A stretch of 64,000 bases of DNA from Dactylosporangium siamense (GTDB lineage Bacteria; Actinomycetota; Actinomycetes; Mycobacteriales; Micromonosporaceae). The translations under genes and the position numbers were made by a program. Of this stretch, positions 11,242 through 20,452 are shown one piece after another (position 1 is the first letter of the stretch; each line of letters opens with the position of its first letter). The notes under the pieces were generated by a model that was not told the origin of the DNA, did no database searches, and worked only from the letters and a program-made list of their open reading frames with translations. Where the stretch lies: the NCBI RefSeq assembly GCF_016862795.1, contig NZ_BONQ01000166.1:30339-94338 (forward strand), read 5' to 3'.

Positions 11242-11328
11242 ATGAGCGCGGAGTTTCTTGGTATGAGCGTGGAGCTTCTTGGTATGAGCGTGGAGCTTCT
11301 TGGTATGAGCGTGGAGTCCCTGGGATGA
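11242..11328 (+). other. Leader ORF built of four 21-bp repeats, coupled to the ABC ATPase
   Basis: Bases 11242-11325 hold four tandem 21-bp units, each with a GGAG-type ribosome site and an ATG. In one frame they encode 28 residues of four heptads (MSAEFLG, MSVELLG, MSVELLG, MSVESLG). The frame ends at TGA 11326-11328, overlapping the ABC ATPase ATG (11325) as ATGA. The last unit is 20 bases, which shifts the downstream gene into another frame. This may be a translated leader that couples or meters ATPase synthesis. Confidence 0.5.
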
Positions 11329-12026
11329 GCGTGGACGAGGGACGTGTGGTGGTGCGGCTCGACGGGGTGCGCAAGGAATACGGCGACACCATGGCGCTGG
11401 ACGGCGTGTCGCTGCAGATCCGGGCGGGCGAGGCCGTCGCCGTCATGGGCCCGTCGGGCTGCGGCAAGTCGACGCTGCTCAACATGATCGCCGGCCTGGA
11501 CCGGCCGAGCGCCGGCGACGTCGTCGTGCACGACGAGGACCTCAGCCGGCTCACCGAGACCGGGCTGGCCCTCTTCCGCCGCAAGCGGATCGGCATGATC
11601 TTCCAGTTCTTCAACCTCCTGGACGACCTGCCCGCCCTGGAAAACGTGGCGCTCGCCGCCCAGCTCACCGGCGTCTCCGCGGGCCAGGCCCGGCGGCGTG
11701 CCCTGGAGCTGCTCGACGAGCTCGGCATCGCCGACCGGCGCAACGCCTACCCGGCGGTGCTCAGCGGCGGCGAGCGGCAGCGGGTCGCGGTCGCCCGCGC
11801 GCTGATGAACCGCCCGGCGCTGCTGCTCGCCGACGAGCCGACCGGCGCGCTGGACAGTCACGCCGGCGAGCAGGTGATGGACCTGCTGCTCGACCTCAAC
11901 CAGATCGGCCAGACACTGCTGCTGGTCACCCACGACGAGCGCCTCGCGGAGCGCTGCGCCAACCGGGTCGTCTCCGTCGCCGACGGCCGCATCGTCGGCG
12001 AGCGCAGCCTGGAGCGCACGCTGTGA
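11325..12026 (+). CDS. ABC transporter ATP-binding protein (MacB/LolD type)
   Basis: This 233-residue nucleotide-binding subunit has Walker A GPSGCGKST (residues 42-50), a Q-loop (IFQFFNLL), the signature LSGGERQR, Walker B LLLADEPTGALD and the switch His in LLVTHD. It energises the FtsX-type permease encoded downstream. Such pairs export peptides, lipids or antibiotics, or act as resistance modules under a neighbouring two-component system. Translation probably depends on coupling to the repetitive leader ORF, because its ATG lies inside that ORF's stop. Confidence 0.92.
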   Translation: MSVDEGRVVVRLDGVRKEYGDTMALDGVSLQIRAGEAVAVMGPSGCGKSTLLNMIAGLDRPSAGDVVVHDEDLSRLTETGLALFRRKRIGMIFQFFNLLDDLPALENVALAAQLTGVSAGQARRRALELLDELGIADRRNAYPAVLSGGERQRVAVARALMNRPALLLADEPTGALDSHAGEQVMDLLLDLNQIGQTLLLVTHDERLAERCANRVVSVADGRIVGERSLERTL

Positions 12027-12092
12027 GCGGCCCGGAGTTTGGTTCACACCGTTCCCGTCACTGCGTTCCGGTGTCGGCATGCTGCAGCGGGG

Positions 12093-12282
12093 GTGTCGGC
12101 ATGAGCGGTTCGGAGCGTGGCGGAGGGGCCGCGATCCAGGGGCTCAGTGCAGGCGCGGGCCGGCGCCGGAGCGTAGCGGGGGTGTCGGCATGAGCGGTTC
12201 GGAGCGTAGCGGAGGGGCCGCGATCCAGGGGCTCAGCGCAGGCGCGGGCCGGCGCCGGGGCGTAGCGGAGGTGTCGGCATGA
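12093..12282 (+). repeat. Two 89-bp tandem repeats, each a 30-codon minicistron
   Basis: The sequence 12093-12181 is repeated with about five changes at 12182-12270, and the start of a third copy is the beginning of the permease gene. Each unit encodes a 30-residue frame starting MSGSERGGG/MSGSERSGG: 12101-12193 and 12190-12282. Each frame's stop overlaps the next start as ATGA, and the second is coupled to the permease ATG at 12279. Because 89 is not a multiple of 3, the copies use different frames but the same codons within each copy. Confidence 0.6.
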
Positions 12283-14597
12283 GCGCGGTGTGGCGGGCCG
12301 CCCGGGCCGCGGTGCGGCGGCGCAAGCTGCAGACCGTCGTCATCGGCATTGTCGTGCTGTTCTCGGCGGCCACGCTCGTGGTCGCGCTGCGGCTGCTGGT
12401 CGCGTCGACGGCGCCGTTCGAGCAGGTCTTCAACGACCAGGCCGGCGCCCACGTGGTCGCCGTCTACGAGCCGGGCGCCGCCGGGCCCACCACCGCGCCG
12501 CCCGGCGCCGTGGCGGTCGCCGGGCCGTTCGAGCAGGTGGTGCTGCCCGCGCCGACGGACACGGGCATGATCTACCTGCCCGACTCGCTGACCGTCGTCG
12601 GGCGCGCCGACCCCGCCGGGCCGGTCGACCGGGTCGAGGTGTGGGACGGCCGCTGGGCGACCGCACCGGGCGAGGTCGTGATCGCGGACCTGCCGCCCGC
12701 GGCCGGCTACCACCCGCCGTCGCAGGTCGGCACCGTCATGCACCTGCGTGACGGCACCGCGCTCACGGTGGTCGGTTTCGGATACAGCGTCAGCCGCACC
12801 GCCGACGCATGGGTCGCCCCCGCGCAGATGGCGCAGCTGCACCCGACCGCGGTCGAGGTGCTGTACCGCCTGCGCGGCGAACCCGCCGCACCCACCGTCG
12901 ACGCGTTCACCGCCGCACTGCCCTCCAGCGGGCTGCTCGCCACCAGCTCCTACCTGGTGATCAAGGAGGCGGTGGCGGCCGGCCCGGGCGCCTACGTGCC
13001 GTTCCTCATCGTCTTCGGGATCCTCGGACTGCTCGTCGCCGTCCTGGTCGTCGCCAACGTCGTCAGCGGGGCCGTCGTCTCCGGCTACCGGCACATCGGC
13101 GTCCTCAAGGCCCTCGGCTTCACCCCGGTCCAGGTCGTCGCGGTCTACCTGACGATGGTCTCCGTCCCGGCGGTCGTCGGTGCGGTGCTCGGCAGCGTCG
13201 CCGGCGAATACGCGGCCCGCCCACTGCTGTCCAACGCCTTCCAGGGCCTCGGCTTCCACGGTGACGTCGGCAACGGCCTCGGGGTGCAGGTCACGGCGGC
13301 CGCCGGCATCCTGGTCGTGGTGCTGCTCGCCGCGCTGCTGCCGGCGCTGCGGGCCCGCCGGCTCCCGGCCGCCGAGGCGATCAGCGCCGGTAGCGCCCCC
13401 CGCAGCGGCCGGGGCCTGCGGGCGCAGCGGTGGCTGAGCGGGGCCCGGCTGCCCCGGTCGGTGAGCCTCGGGCTCGGGCTGCCCTTCGCCCGGCCGGCCC
13501 GCACCGCCCTGACCGTGGCCGCGGTCGTGCTCGGCGTGACGACGGTGACGTTCTCCGGCGGTCTCGCCACCACCGTCGCGCGGTACTCCAGCATCGCCGA
13601 CCGCAACGAGACCGCGCCGATCGCGGTCCGGGCGCTGAACCCGGAGTTCCAGCAGGGCACGACAACCCGCTCCGACGAGGACATCGAGCGGCTGCTGCGG
13701 TCCCTGCCCGGCACCCGGCACGTCACCGCCGTGCTCGACAAGGAGGTCGCCGTCGTCGGGCAGGCCCGAGCCATCCGGGTGGTCTTCCTGCGCGGCGACC
13801 GCGACGAGGTCGGGTTCAAGGAAGCGCTCGTCGAGGGCCGCTGGCTGCGCGGCGCCGGCGAGGTCGTCGTGCCGTCGGCGCTGCTGCACGAGCGGGGCAT
13901 CCACATCGGCGACCGGCTCACGCTCGAACTCGACGGCCACCGCACCGAGGTGACCGTCGTCGGCGAGACGATGAGCGCCTCGATCGGCGACCCCGGCCTG
14001 CTCACCGCCTGGGAGACCCTGCAACGGCTGGACCCGCAGGAGCCGATCGCCAACCACGACGTGATGTTCCAGATCGCCGTCACCCCCGGCACCGGCATCC
14101 CCGCGTATCTCGCGTCGGTCCGCGCGGCCGACCCCGGCCTCAACGCCTGGGACAACGCGGGCGTCAACACGTTCACCGTCTCGATGATCAGCCTGTCGAC
14201 CACACTGTCGCTGATGCTCGGCGTGGTGGCCGCGCTGAGCGTCCTCAACACCGTGCTGCTCAACGTCCGCGAGCGCCGCCGCGACCTCGGCATGCTCAAG
14301 TCGATCGGTATGACGCCGCGACAGGTGGTCGTGATGACGGTGACGTCGATGGCCGGCCTGGGCCTGCTCGGCGGGCTGGTCGGCGTCCCCGTGGGTGTGC
14401 TGGCCCACCGGTTCGTCGTGCCGCTGGCCACCAGCGCGGCGAAGGTCGACGTCCCTCGCGCGCTGCTCGACGTGTGGCAGCCGGGGATGCTGTTGCTCCT
14501 GGCCGTCACCGGCGCCGTGATCGCGGTCCTCGGCGCACTGGTCCCGGCTCGCGCGGCCGCTCGGCTCACCATCGCGGAGGTGCTGCGTACCGAGTGA
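12279..14597 (+). CDS. FtsX-type ABC transporter permease
   Basis: This 772-residue integral membrane protein has the two-FtsX-domain layout: an N-terminal helix (about 18-40), an extracytoplasmic domain, three helices (about 240-365), a linker with a second anchoring helix (about 405-430), a second extracytoplasmic domain, and three C-terminal helices (about 640-765). It partners the ATPase encoded upstream and probably acts in export, under the divergent two-component system. Its start is coupled by ATGA to a duplicated 30-codon minicistron. The substrate is unknown. Confidence 0.9.
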   Translation: MSAVWRAARAAVRRRKLQTVVIGIVVLFSAATLVVALRLLVASTAPFEQVFNDQAGAHVVAVYEPGAAGPTTAPPGAVAVAGPFEQVVLPAPTDTGMIYLPDSLTVVGRADPAGPVDRVEVWDGRWATAPGEVVIADLPPAAGYHPPSQVGTVMHLRDGTALTVVGFGYSVSRTADAWVAPAQMAQLHPTAVEVLYRLRGEPAAPTVDAFTAALPSSGLLATSSYLVIKEAVAAGPGAYVPFLIVFGILGLLVAVLVVANVVSGAVVSGYRHIGVLKALGFTPVQVVAVYLTMVSVPAVVGAVLGSVAGEYAARPLLSNAFQGLGFHGDVGNGLGVQVTAAAGILVVVLLAALLPALRARRLPAAEAISAGSAPRSGRGLRAQRWLSGARLPRSVSLGLGLPFARPARTALTVAAVVLGVTTVTFSGGLATTVARYSSIADRNETAPIAVRALNPEFQQGTTTRSDEDIERLLRSLPGTRHVTAVLDKEVAVVGQARAIRVVFLRGDRDEVGFKEALVEGRWLRGAGEVVVPSALLHERGIHIGDRLTLELDGHRTEVTVVGETMSASIGDPGLLTAWETLQRLDPQEPIANHDVMFQIAVTPGTGIPAYLASVRAADPGLNAWDNAGVNTFTVSMISLSTTLSLMLGVVAALSVLNTVLLNVRERRRDLGMLKSIGMTPRQVVVMTVTSMAGLGLLGGLVGVPVGVLAHRFVVPLATSAAKVDVPRALLDVWQPGMLLLLAVTGAVIAVLGALVPARAAARLTIAEVLRTE

Positions 14598-15241
14598 CCG
14601 CAGGTGGTGGCGTCATGTCCTGCAAATATCCGCCCACACGCCGGCGGACTTGATGGCTCCGCCGGCCGCTGACGCGTCCGTGCGACAGGGTGGCGTGGTC
14701 CCGGTCCGTGCCGTGGTTGCGGTGATGCCAAGCCAGGCCCGCACTCGACAGATCAAGGTACGTCGAGGTCGTCATTCGGTGGTGCCACACCGTCTCGTCG
14801 AACAACCCGGTGCTTTCTCGGTACCTGGTGGATCGCTGGTGTTCCAACGGGGGTAATCCACCAGGTAGTTCAAGGCTTCTGTTTTCGGAGCCCTGGTACC
14901 GACCAGTCCAGTGATCGATGGTTTTCGTTTTTGCCAAAAGCGGTGTCGTAGCACCGAATGATGACCTCGACAGACCTGGACCGTGCGAGCGTGGACCTGG
15001 CTTGGCGTCACCGCGACCACGGCACGGGTCGTGCCCACGCCACCCTGTCGCCCGGACGCTGACGCGTCCGGGCGGAGCCATCAAGTCCGCCGCCGTGTGG
15101 GCGAATACCTGAAGGCCTGGACGAAACCCCACGCGAACCGCGACGCAGGGCAACCAGTGCGGCGGGGCGCAAGTCAACGCCGCAGCACCGCAGATCCCCG
15201 CCAGCGCAACGGCTCAAGATCACACCATCAGCGGTTTGGGC
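14598..15241. repeat. Long imperfect inverted repeat, about 165-bp arms, in a non-coding stretch
   Basis: About 14626-14793 and 14940-15109 are inverted copies: gcccacac, gacttgatggctccg, gacagggtggcgtgg and gccaagccagg all recur in reverse complement. The roughly 145-bp centre contains its own hairpin (tacctggtggat against atccaccaggta). Each arm can be read as a similar frame of about 34 residues on opposite strands, but differences between arms are mostly non-synonymous, so coding is unsupported. It looks like a small non-autonomous mobile element or the relic of a palindromic insertion. No transposase is present. The rest of the interval, up to the stop of the DUF4132 gene, shows nothing I recognise. 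Confidence 0.6.
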
Positions 15242-18200
15242 TCAGGTCACGATCCGCAGGTCATGGATCAGCTCGGAGAAGGCAACCCGCGGCAGGTCAG
15301 CAAACGTGCGGTTACCGGCACCCGCCAGGACCACCGAGCCGACCGTCTGCGGCAGCGCCGAGTCGACAGTGTCCGAGGCATGCCAGCCAGGATCGGTCTC
15401 CAACACCGCATGCACGCCACCACCGAGCGGCTTCGCCATCTGCACGGCGGCGTCGTACCACCGGATCCAGCCTCGCCGCTCCAGCCCGCGCAGCACGGCA
15501 TACGTCGTCTTGTGACCCTCGAACCGATCAATGGCCGCGGCGGTGCGTTCAACAGCAGCAAGCTCATAGAACGGCCGGCCGAGCTGCTCGAAGGGCTGGA
15601 GCAGCTCGTAGTCGGCGAAGACCTCAGCCCAGGCGGCAAGGGTGCCCATGTCGAGGGTGCCCGCGTCGATCGTGCCGGCGGCGAGGGTGCCCGTGTGGAG
15701 GGTGCCCGCGTCGATCGTGCCGGCGGTGACGGTGCCGGTCACCAGTGTGTTCGTGGTGAGGATGCTGGTGGGGGACTCGAGCGGGTGCAGGATGCCGGGA
15801 GTCGCGCCGGGTAGCAGGTTTGCGGGCTCGCCGGTGGCGGTGGCGGTGGTGCCGGTAGGGAACTCGAGCGGGTGCAGGACGCCGAGGGTCGCGCCGGGTG
15901 GCAGGGTGGCGGGCTCGTCGGTGACGGTGGCGAGGGTGCCGTCCTCGGCGACGCGGACCGTGGACACGAGGGTGGTGCCGTCGAAGGCGCCCCAGACCAG
16001 GCGGCGGGCGAGGTGGCTCATCCACGGGTGGGTGGCGAAGCGGTCGAGGAAGACGTCGGCGGGGACGCGGCGGCCGGTGCACATGGCCCGCTCCAGCCGG
16101 GACACGTGCAGCGACGCCGAGGCACGGGCCTCCTTGCGCAGCGCGGCGATGCGGTCCTTCGCCCGCTTGTGCCGCTGCTTGTCCTCGCCGCGGGCCGGTT
16201 TGGGCAGGTCGGCGTGCACCCGACCGGCGGCGTCGCGGACGACGGGCAGGAGCTGGTGGTCGAAGGCGATCCGGAACGTGCCGGCATCGGTGTCGACCGT
16301 GCCGCCGTCGTCGTCGAGGCCGAGGGTCGGCACGAGCCGGTCGGCAAGCTCGTCCGGCGTGAGGCCGCGCAGGTCGGCGATCGCCTCGATGTGCTGGCGG
16401 GCAACGCTCTTGAAGACCGGGAACCTCGACTTCTCGGCGAGCAGGTTGAGCTCGATGAGGGCGGCATCGGTGCCGCGGTGCCGCAGCGCGTCGAGGGCGG
16501 CCTGCGCGCGGGCGCTGGCGCCCTGACCGGGCCAGTGCTTGGCATCGGCGGCGACCCGTCGGGCGCCGGCGTCATCGCCGATGAGCCCGACGGCCTGCAT
16601 GCACCAGCCGTCGGCGGCGGGCGCGCCGGCGGCGAGCCAGCGCTCGTAGAGCTCCAGCGCGAACGCGGCCCGCGACTCAGGCGTCCACGCCTCACGTGCG
16701 GCGAGAACACCGGGGTGCACCGAGTCGGCATCGCACACCGCGAGGCGCACCAGCAAGCCCTCGACAGCACCGGCATCCGCGATTGCTCCGACGCCCCCGT
16801 CCACGACCGCCCCGTCCACGACCGCCCCGTCCGCTGCGACCTCCGCGTCTGTGCCCGTTCTGGTGGTGGCGTCCGTGACCGGTCCGATGCCCGTGAGTGC
16901 TGCGACGTCCGCGCCCGTTCTGTCCGTGGCCGCTGGGGTGGTGGCGTCCGTGACCGGTCCGACACTCGTGAGCGCTGCGACGTCCGCGCCCGTTCTGTCC
17001 GTGGCCGCTGGGGTGGTGGCGTCCGCGACTGTTCCGGCATCGGAGAGCGTGCCTGGTTTGGCGATGGCGCCCGCGATTGCTCCGACGTCCGTGCCTGGGC
17101 CGGCTGCGACCGTTCTGACGTCCGCGACCGTGCCGCCGGTTGTGGCGGTGGACGCGACGAGCGGCGGTAGCGGCGCCGACGTGACATACGCGGGCAGCTT
17201 CGTGGCGACCCCGGGGTCCTGGTCGAGCAATGCCGTCAGGTCGTTGACCAGGGAGCCGCCGGCAGCATCGGCAAGAGCGCCGGCCTGGGTGAGGAGCAGC
17301 GGCCGCTGGCCCTGTGCGTCGAGGTAGCGCAGCACCCGGGCGACCGCGGCGTCCTTCGGTGTCGATGACCACAGCGCGACGGCGCCCGCTGCGGCGTGTG
17401 CGGGGTGGCGCAGCAGCCAGGAGCGGGCGAGGCGGCGCAGCTTCTTGCCGGCGAACGCCTGCACGACCGGCGCGGTGAGCGACACGTGGCCGACCGGCTG
17501 CGCCGCCTGCAGGGCGGGCTCCACGCTGCGCGGGTCGGCGAAGGCGGCGAGCAGCGGGGCGACGTGACCGGTGCCGTGCCGGAGCAGCAGCAGCGGCACC
17601 AAGCGGACCCAGTAGTGGTGCTGCTCGAAGCCGAGCGCCATCAACCGCTCGTGCGTCCACAGTGGTGCGAGGGCGAGCATGGGCAGCGTGGTCGGCAGCG
17701 CCCAGTGCTCGCGGTGCTCCAGCCACGCGGTCACCTGCGCGGTGTCGCACCGGCTGATCGGCACGCCGTCCCACTGGACGCCGTCCTCGTAGGTGCTCTG
17801 CCGATCAGCGGCCTCCCGCTCCTCGTCGCGCCAGCGCAGCACCGGCACGACCGCCAAGGCCGCTGCGGGCGAGCCCGCCAAGGCGGCCGTGGGCGAGCCC
17901 GCCGAGGCCGTCGCGGGCGAGACCGCCAAGGCGGCCGCGGGCGAGACCGCCAAGTCCGGCGCCGACGCGGCCGGCACGGTCGGTCCCAGCCAGACGGGGT
18001 GCGCGGCGGCCGGCGGCACGTAGTCGCGGGGGACGCCCTCCGGCACGGGGGTCACGGTCGAGGGGTCGGTGCCGGGCTCGAAGGCCGCCGGATCGGTGAG
18101 CGGGCCCAGCGTCGCCCACGGGTGGCCGGCCTCACGCTCGCGCCGGAGGGCATCGCGGGCGGCATCATCGTCGACGTGGGCGAGCAGGCCGCACCACACG

Positions 18201-19147
18201 CCGTTGTGGTGGGCGTGGTCCTCGAACGGGTACGCCGGCTTCATCCCGGCCAGGACCGGGCCCGCGGCGGCGCCGGCGATCTCCAGGATGCTCGCCAGGT
18301 AGATCCCGCCGCCGGACGCGCCGAAGAACTCCCATCGCACCCGCCGCTTGTTGGCCGCCAGGAACCGCTCCAGGGTGTCGAGGTCACCGGCGGCCAGCCC
18401 GCACGCGTGGGTGTCGCCGTGGCCGAACTCGACCATGTACCGCAGCGCGGCGCCGTGTGCGCGCCGCTCCTCGTCGCCGGCGAGCGGGCCGAGTGGCAGC
18501 AGGAACGACGTGACCCAGAACAGGTCGGCGCGCAGGCCGCCGGTGTGCCTGGCCGCCAGCCGGTCGCGGACCTCCAGCAACGCGTCGCGGGCCTGCGCGT
18601 AGGTCGGCTCGTCGGCGAGGACCAGCAGCTGCCGGAGCCGGCCGAAGACGCCGACGCCGACATAGGGCAGCTCGACGTGCAGGCCGCCGAGGATGCGCCG
18701 GCACCCCTCGACCAGCCCGTGCGCGGCGACGATGAAGTCGGCGAGCCACTCGTGCGCGGGGCCGGACAGGTACTCGAACCGCGCCCGGCAGGTCTCGACC
18801 AGCCGCCGGTCCTCCTCGGCGGTGCCGATGCGGTGCACCGGGTCGAGCAGGCGCAGGCCGACCGCCCGCTCCTCGGCCGACGACGAGGTGACCAGCTCCC
18901 AGACCCGTGAGGCATAGCCACGCTCGCTGATCGCGCGGTCCTCGGACCACACCCCGCGGCGCAGCCCCGCCCACGCCTCCTCGACACCGGCGAGCGGCCG
19001 GACGGGCGTGACGATCCCGCCGCGGCGCGGGTGCAGGACCGACCGCAGCCACGGGCTCACCGCGACCCTGTCCCGCCACTCGAGAGAAGCAGGCGGGGGC
19101 AGGAACGGAGGCGGCGCGGGCGACGCCGGCGGCGCGGTCCATGTCAT
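15242..19147 (-). CDS. DUF4132-family protein with in-frame tandem repeats
   Basis: This 1301-residue protein carries DUF4132-like sequence at its C-terminus (about 1180-1290: EVFADYELLQPFEQLGRPFY, RFEGHKTTYAVLRGLERRGW), as in the poorly understood MolR/YehI group. The N-terminal half is helical and HEAT-like. ATG 19147 (MTWTAPPAS) was chosen because the longer frame enters the upstream intergenic region. Four stretches are low-complexity repeats: an Ala/Ser/Pro block near residue 400, two 25-residue repeats near 720, a 30-residue duplication near 1080, and eight xGT[LIV]x pentapeptides near 1145. It is monocistronic and convergent with nothing obvious. Function unknown. Confidence 0.7.
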   Translation of the reverse strand: MTWTAPPASPAPPPFLPPPASLEWRDRVAVSPWLRSVLHPRRGGIVTPVRPLAGVEEAWAGLRRGVWSEDRAISERGYASRVWELVTSSSAEERAVGLRLLDPVHRIGTAEEDRRLVETCRARFEYLSGPAHEWLADFIVAAHGLVEGCRRILGGLHVELPYVGVGVFGRLRQLLVLADEPTYAQARDALLEVRDRLAARHTGGLRADLFWVTSFLLPLGPLAGDEERRAHGAALRYMVEFGHGDTHACGLAAGDLDTLERFLAANKRRVRWEFFGASGGGIYLASILEIAGAAAGPVLAGMKPAYPFEDHAHHNGVWCGLLAHVDDDAARDALRREREAGHPWATLGPLTDPAAFEPGTDPSTVTPVPEGVPRDYVPPAAAHPVWLGPTVPAASAPDLAVSPAAALAVSPATASAGSPTAALAGSPAAALAVVPVLRWRDEEREAADRQSTYEDGVQWDGVPISRCDTAQVTAWLEHREHWALPTTLPMLALAPLWTHERLMALGFEQHHYWVRLVPLLLLRHGTGHVAPLLAAFADPRSVEPALQAAQPVGHVSLTAPVVQAFAGKKLRRLARSWLLRHPAHAAAGAVALWSSTPKDAAVARVLRYLDAQGQRPLLLTQAGALADAAGGSLVNDLTALLDQDPGVATKLPAYVTSAPLPPLVASTATTGGTVADVRTVAAGPGTDVGAIAGAIAKPGTLSDAGTVADATTPAATDRTGADVAALTSVGPVTDATTPAATDRTGADVAALTGIGPVTDATTRTGTDAEVAADGAVVDGAVVDGGVGAIADAGAVEGLLVRLAVCDADSVHPGVLAAREAWTPESRAAFALELYERWLAAGAPAADGWCMQAVGLIGDDAGARRVAADAKHWPGQGASARAQAALDALRHRGTDAALIELNLLAEKSRFPVFKSVARQHIEAIADLRGLTPDELADRLVPTLGLDDDGGTVDTDAGTFRIAFDHQLLPVVRDAAGRVHADLPKPARGEDKQRHKRAKDRIAALRKEARASASLHVSRLERAMCTGRRVPADVFLDRFATHPWMSHLARRLVWGAFDGTTLVSTVRVAEDGTLATVTDEPATLPPGATLGVLHPLEFPTGTTATATGEPANLLPGATPGILHPLESPTSILTTNTLVTGTVTAGTIDAGTLHTGTLAAGTIDAGTLDMGTLAAWAEVFADYELLQPFEQLGRPFYELAAVERTAAAIDRFEGHKTTYAVLRGLERRGWIRWYDAAVQMAKPLGGGVHAVLETDPGWHASDTVDSALPQTVGSVVLAGAGNRTFADLPRVAFSELIHDLRIVT
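15640..15765 (-). repeat. 15-bp minisatellite encoding xGT[LIV]x pentapeptides
   Basis: Eight consecutive 5-residue units (TGTVT, AGTID, AGTLH, TGTLA, AGTID, AGTLD, MGTLA and a leading TNTLV) come from a 15-bp tandem array inside the DUF4132 gene. The frame is preserved. It resembles a pentapeptide-repeat helix but lacks the usual A[DN]LxX consensus. Confidence 0.65.
16866..17015 (-). repeat. Two 75-bp in-frame tandem repeats inside the DUF4132 gene
   Basis: 16866-16940 and 16941-17015 are near-identical 75-bp units (25 codons, Thr/Ala/Asp-rich), with a diverged third unit starting at 17016. Because the unit is a multiple of three, copy-number change would alter protein length but keep the frame. 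Confidence 0.8.
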
Positions 19148-19220
19148 CACCGCGCCACAGTAACCAGACCCCCCGACAAGAAAAGACAAGAAAAGCCAGG
19201 AACAGTGGTAGGAACAGGAG

Positions 19221-19583
19221 ATGCTCACGGATTCGAAGGCGTTCAGCGGGTTCTCGGCCGGCGACATCCCGGCCGCCAAGCGGTTCTATGGCGACACGCT
19301 CGGCCTGAAGGTCGACGAGGCGAACGGCATGCTGCACCTGCGCCTCGCCGGCGACAAGGACGTGCTCGTCTACCCGAAGCCCGACCACCAGCCGGCCACG
19401 TTCACCGTGCTCAACTTCCCGGTCGCCGACATCGAGGCCACGGCCGCGGCGCTGCGCGCCAGAGGCGTGGTGTTCGAGCAGTACGAGACCACCGACGAGC
19501 ACGGCATCCACCGTGCCGGCGGGCCGCTGATCGCCTGGTTCAAGGACCCGGCCGGCAACATCCTGTCGATCCTGCAGCAATGA
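19221..19583 (+). CDS. VOC-family (glyoxalase-fold) protein
   Basis: This 120-residue protein has the two beta-alpha-beta-beta-beta halves of the vicinal oxygen chelate fold ([34 protein letters not shown]). Small members of this family bind metals or small ligands, or act as dioxygenase- or glyoxalase-like enzymes; the substrate is unknown. GGAACAGGAG precedes ATG 19221. Its stop overlaps the ATG of the ECF41 sigma factor (ATGA), so the two are co-translated. Confidence 0.88.
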   Translation: MLTDSKAFSGFSAGDIPAAKRFYGDTLGLKVDEANGMLHLRLAGDKDVLVYPKPDHQPATFTVLNFPVADIEATAAALRARGVVFEQYETTDEHGIHRAGGPLIAWFKDPAGNILSILQQ

Positions 19584-20452
19584 TCGCGGCCGAGGTCTTC
19601 GACCGGCACCGCGGCCGGTTGAACGCCGTCGCGTATCGGGTGCTCGGCCGGGTCGGCGACGTCGAGGACGTCGTGCAGGACACCTGGCTGCGGTGGAGCA
19701 CCGTCGACCCGGCGACCGTCGAGGACCCCGAGGCGTATCTGGTGCGGGTCACGACCCGTCTCGCGATCGACCGCCTGCGCAGCGCCCAGGCCCGCCGGGA
19801 GCAGTACGTCGGGCCCTGGCTGCCGGAGCCCATGCTCACCACCCCCGACGTCGCCGAGCGGGTGGCCCTCGCCGACTCGGTGTCCACCGCGATGCTGCTG
19901 GTGCTCGAGTCGCTGTCGCCGCTGGAGCGTGCCGTGTTCGTGCTCCGCGAGGCGTTCGGCTACTCCCACGCGGAGATCGCCGGGTTCGTCGGCAGGAGCG
20001 AGATCTCGGTCCGGCAGACCGCGGTGCGGGCCCGCGCCCACGTCGAGGAGCACCGCGTCCGGTATGACACCGACCTCGCCACCCGCACCGAGGTGACCGA
20101 GCGGTTCCTGGCCGCGTGCGCCGGCGGGGACCTGCGGGAGCTGATCGCCGTGCTGGCGCCGGGCGTGGAGCTGGTCAGCGACGGCGGCGGCCTGGCACCC
20201 GCACCGCGCAAGGTGATCGTGGGCCTGGAGCTTGTCTCGCGGGCGCTGCTGACGTTCGCCGGGCGGCTGCCCGACGCCCCGAGCATCCGGCTCGAGCAGG
20301 TCAACGGCGGGCCGGCGATCGTGGTGTACTCCGCCGGCACCCCGTCGACGGCCGTCGTCCTGCATCTGATCGACGGCCTGGTCCACTCGATCCACCTGAT
20401 GACGAACCCCGAGAAACTCAACGGACTGACCCCGGGAGACGAGAAGGACTAA
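19580..20452 (+). CDS. sigJ: ECF41-type RNA polymerase sigma factor (SigJ-like)
   Basis: This 290-residue sigma factor has region 2 (about 8-75), a WLPEP linker, region 4 (about 110-165) and a SnoaL-like C-terminal domain with a DGGG motif and NPEKL near the end. These are the hallmarks of ECF41 factors, whose C-terminus controls activity in place of a separate anti-sigma factor. ECF41 genes usually drive one adjacent redox or epimerase-type gene. The convergent FAD oxidoreductase or the upstream VOC gene could fill that role here. It ends inside a 23-bp triple tandem repeat. The symbol is by family resemblance. Confidence 0.85.
   Translation: MIAAEVFDRHRGRLNAVAYRVLGRVGDVEDVVQDTWLRWSTVDPATVEDPEAYLVRVTTRLAIDRLRSAQARREQYVGPWLPEPMLTTPDVAERVALADSVSTAMLLVLESLSPLERAVFVLREAFGYSHAEIAGFVGRSEISVRQTAVRARAHVEEHRVRYDTDLATRTEVTERFLAACAGGDLRELIAVLAPGVELVSDGGGLAPAPRKVIVGLELVSRALLTFAGRLPDAPSIRLEQVNGGPAIVVYSAGTPSTAVVLHLIDGLVHSIHLMTNPEKLNGLTPGDEKD

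Noticed and set aside
11230..11330. Short regular repeats as a CRISPR-like array
   Set aside because: The units are contiguous 21-bp copies with no spacers and no cas genes nearby. They are a tandem repeat with start codons.
12079..12282. A 67-codon plus-strand frame before the permease as a single gene
   Set aside because: It runs out of frame through the first 89-bp repeat and only the second repeat is in its frame. The two coupled 30-codon frames describe the region better.
14566..15177. A 203-codon minus-strand frame across the inverted repeat
   Set aside because: It crosses both arms and the centre of the inverted repeat, begins in unrelated DNA, and substitutions between arms do not favour synonymous changes.
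16800..17150. Repeats near 17 kb as a CRISPR array or regulatory iterons
   Set aside because: They are 75-bp in-frame coding repeats within an open reading frame on the minus strand.
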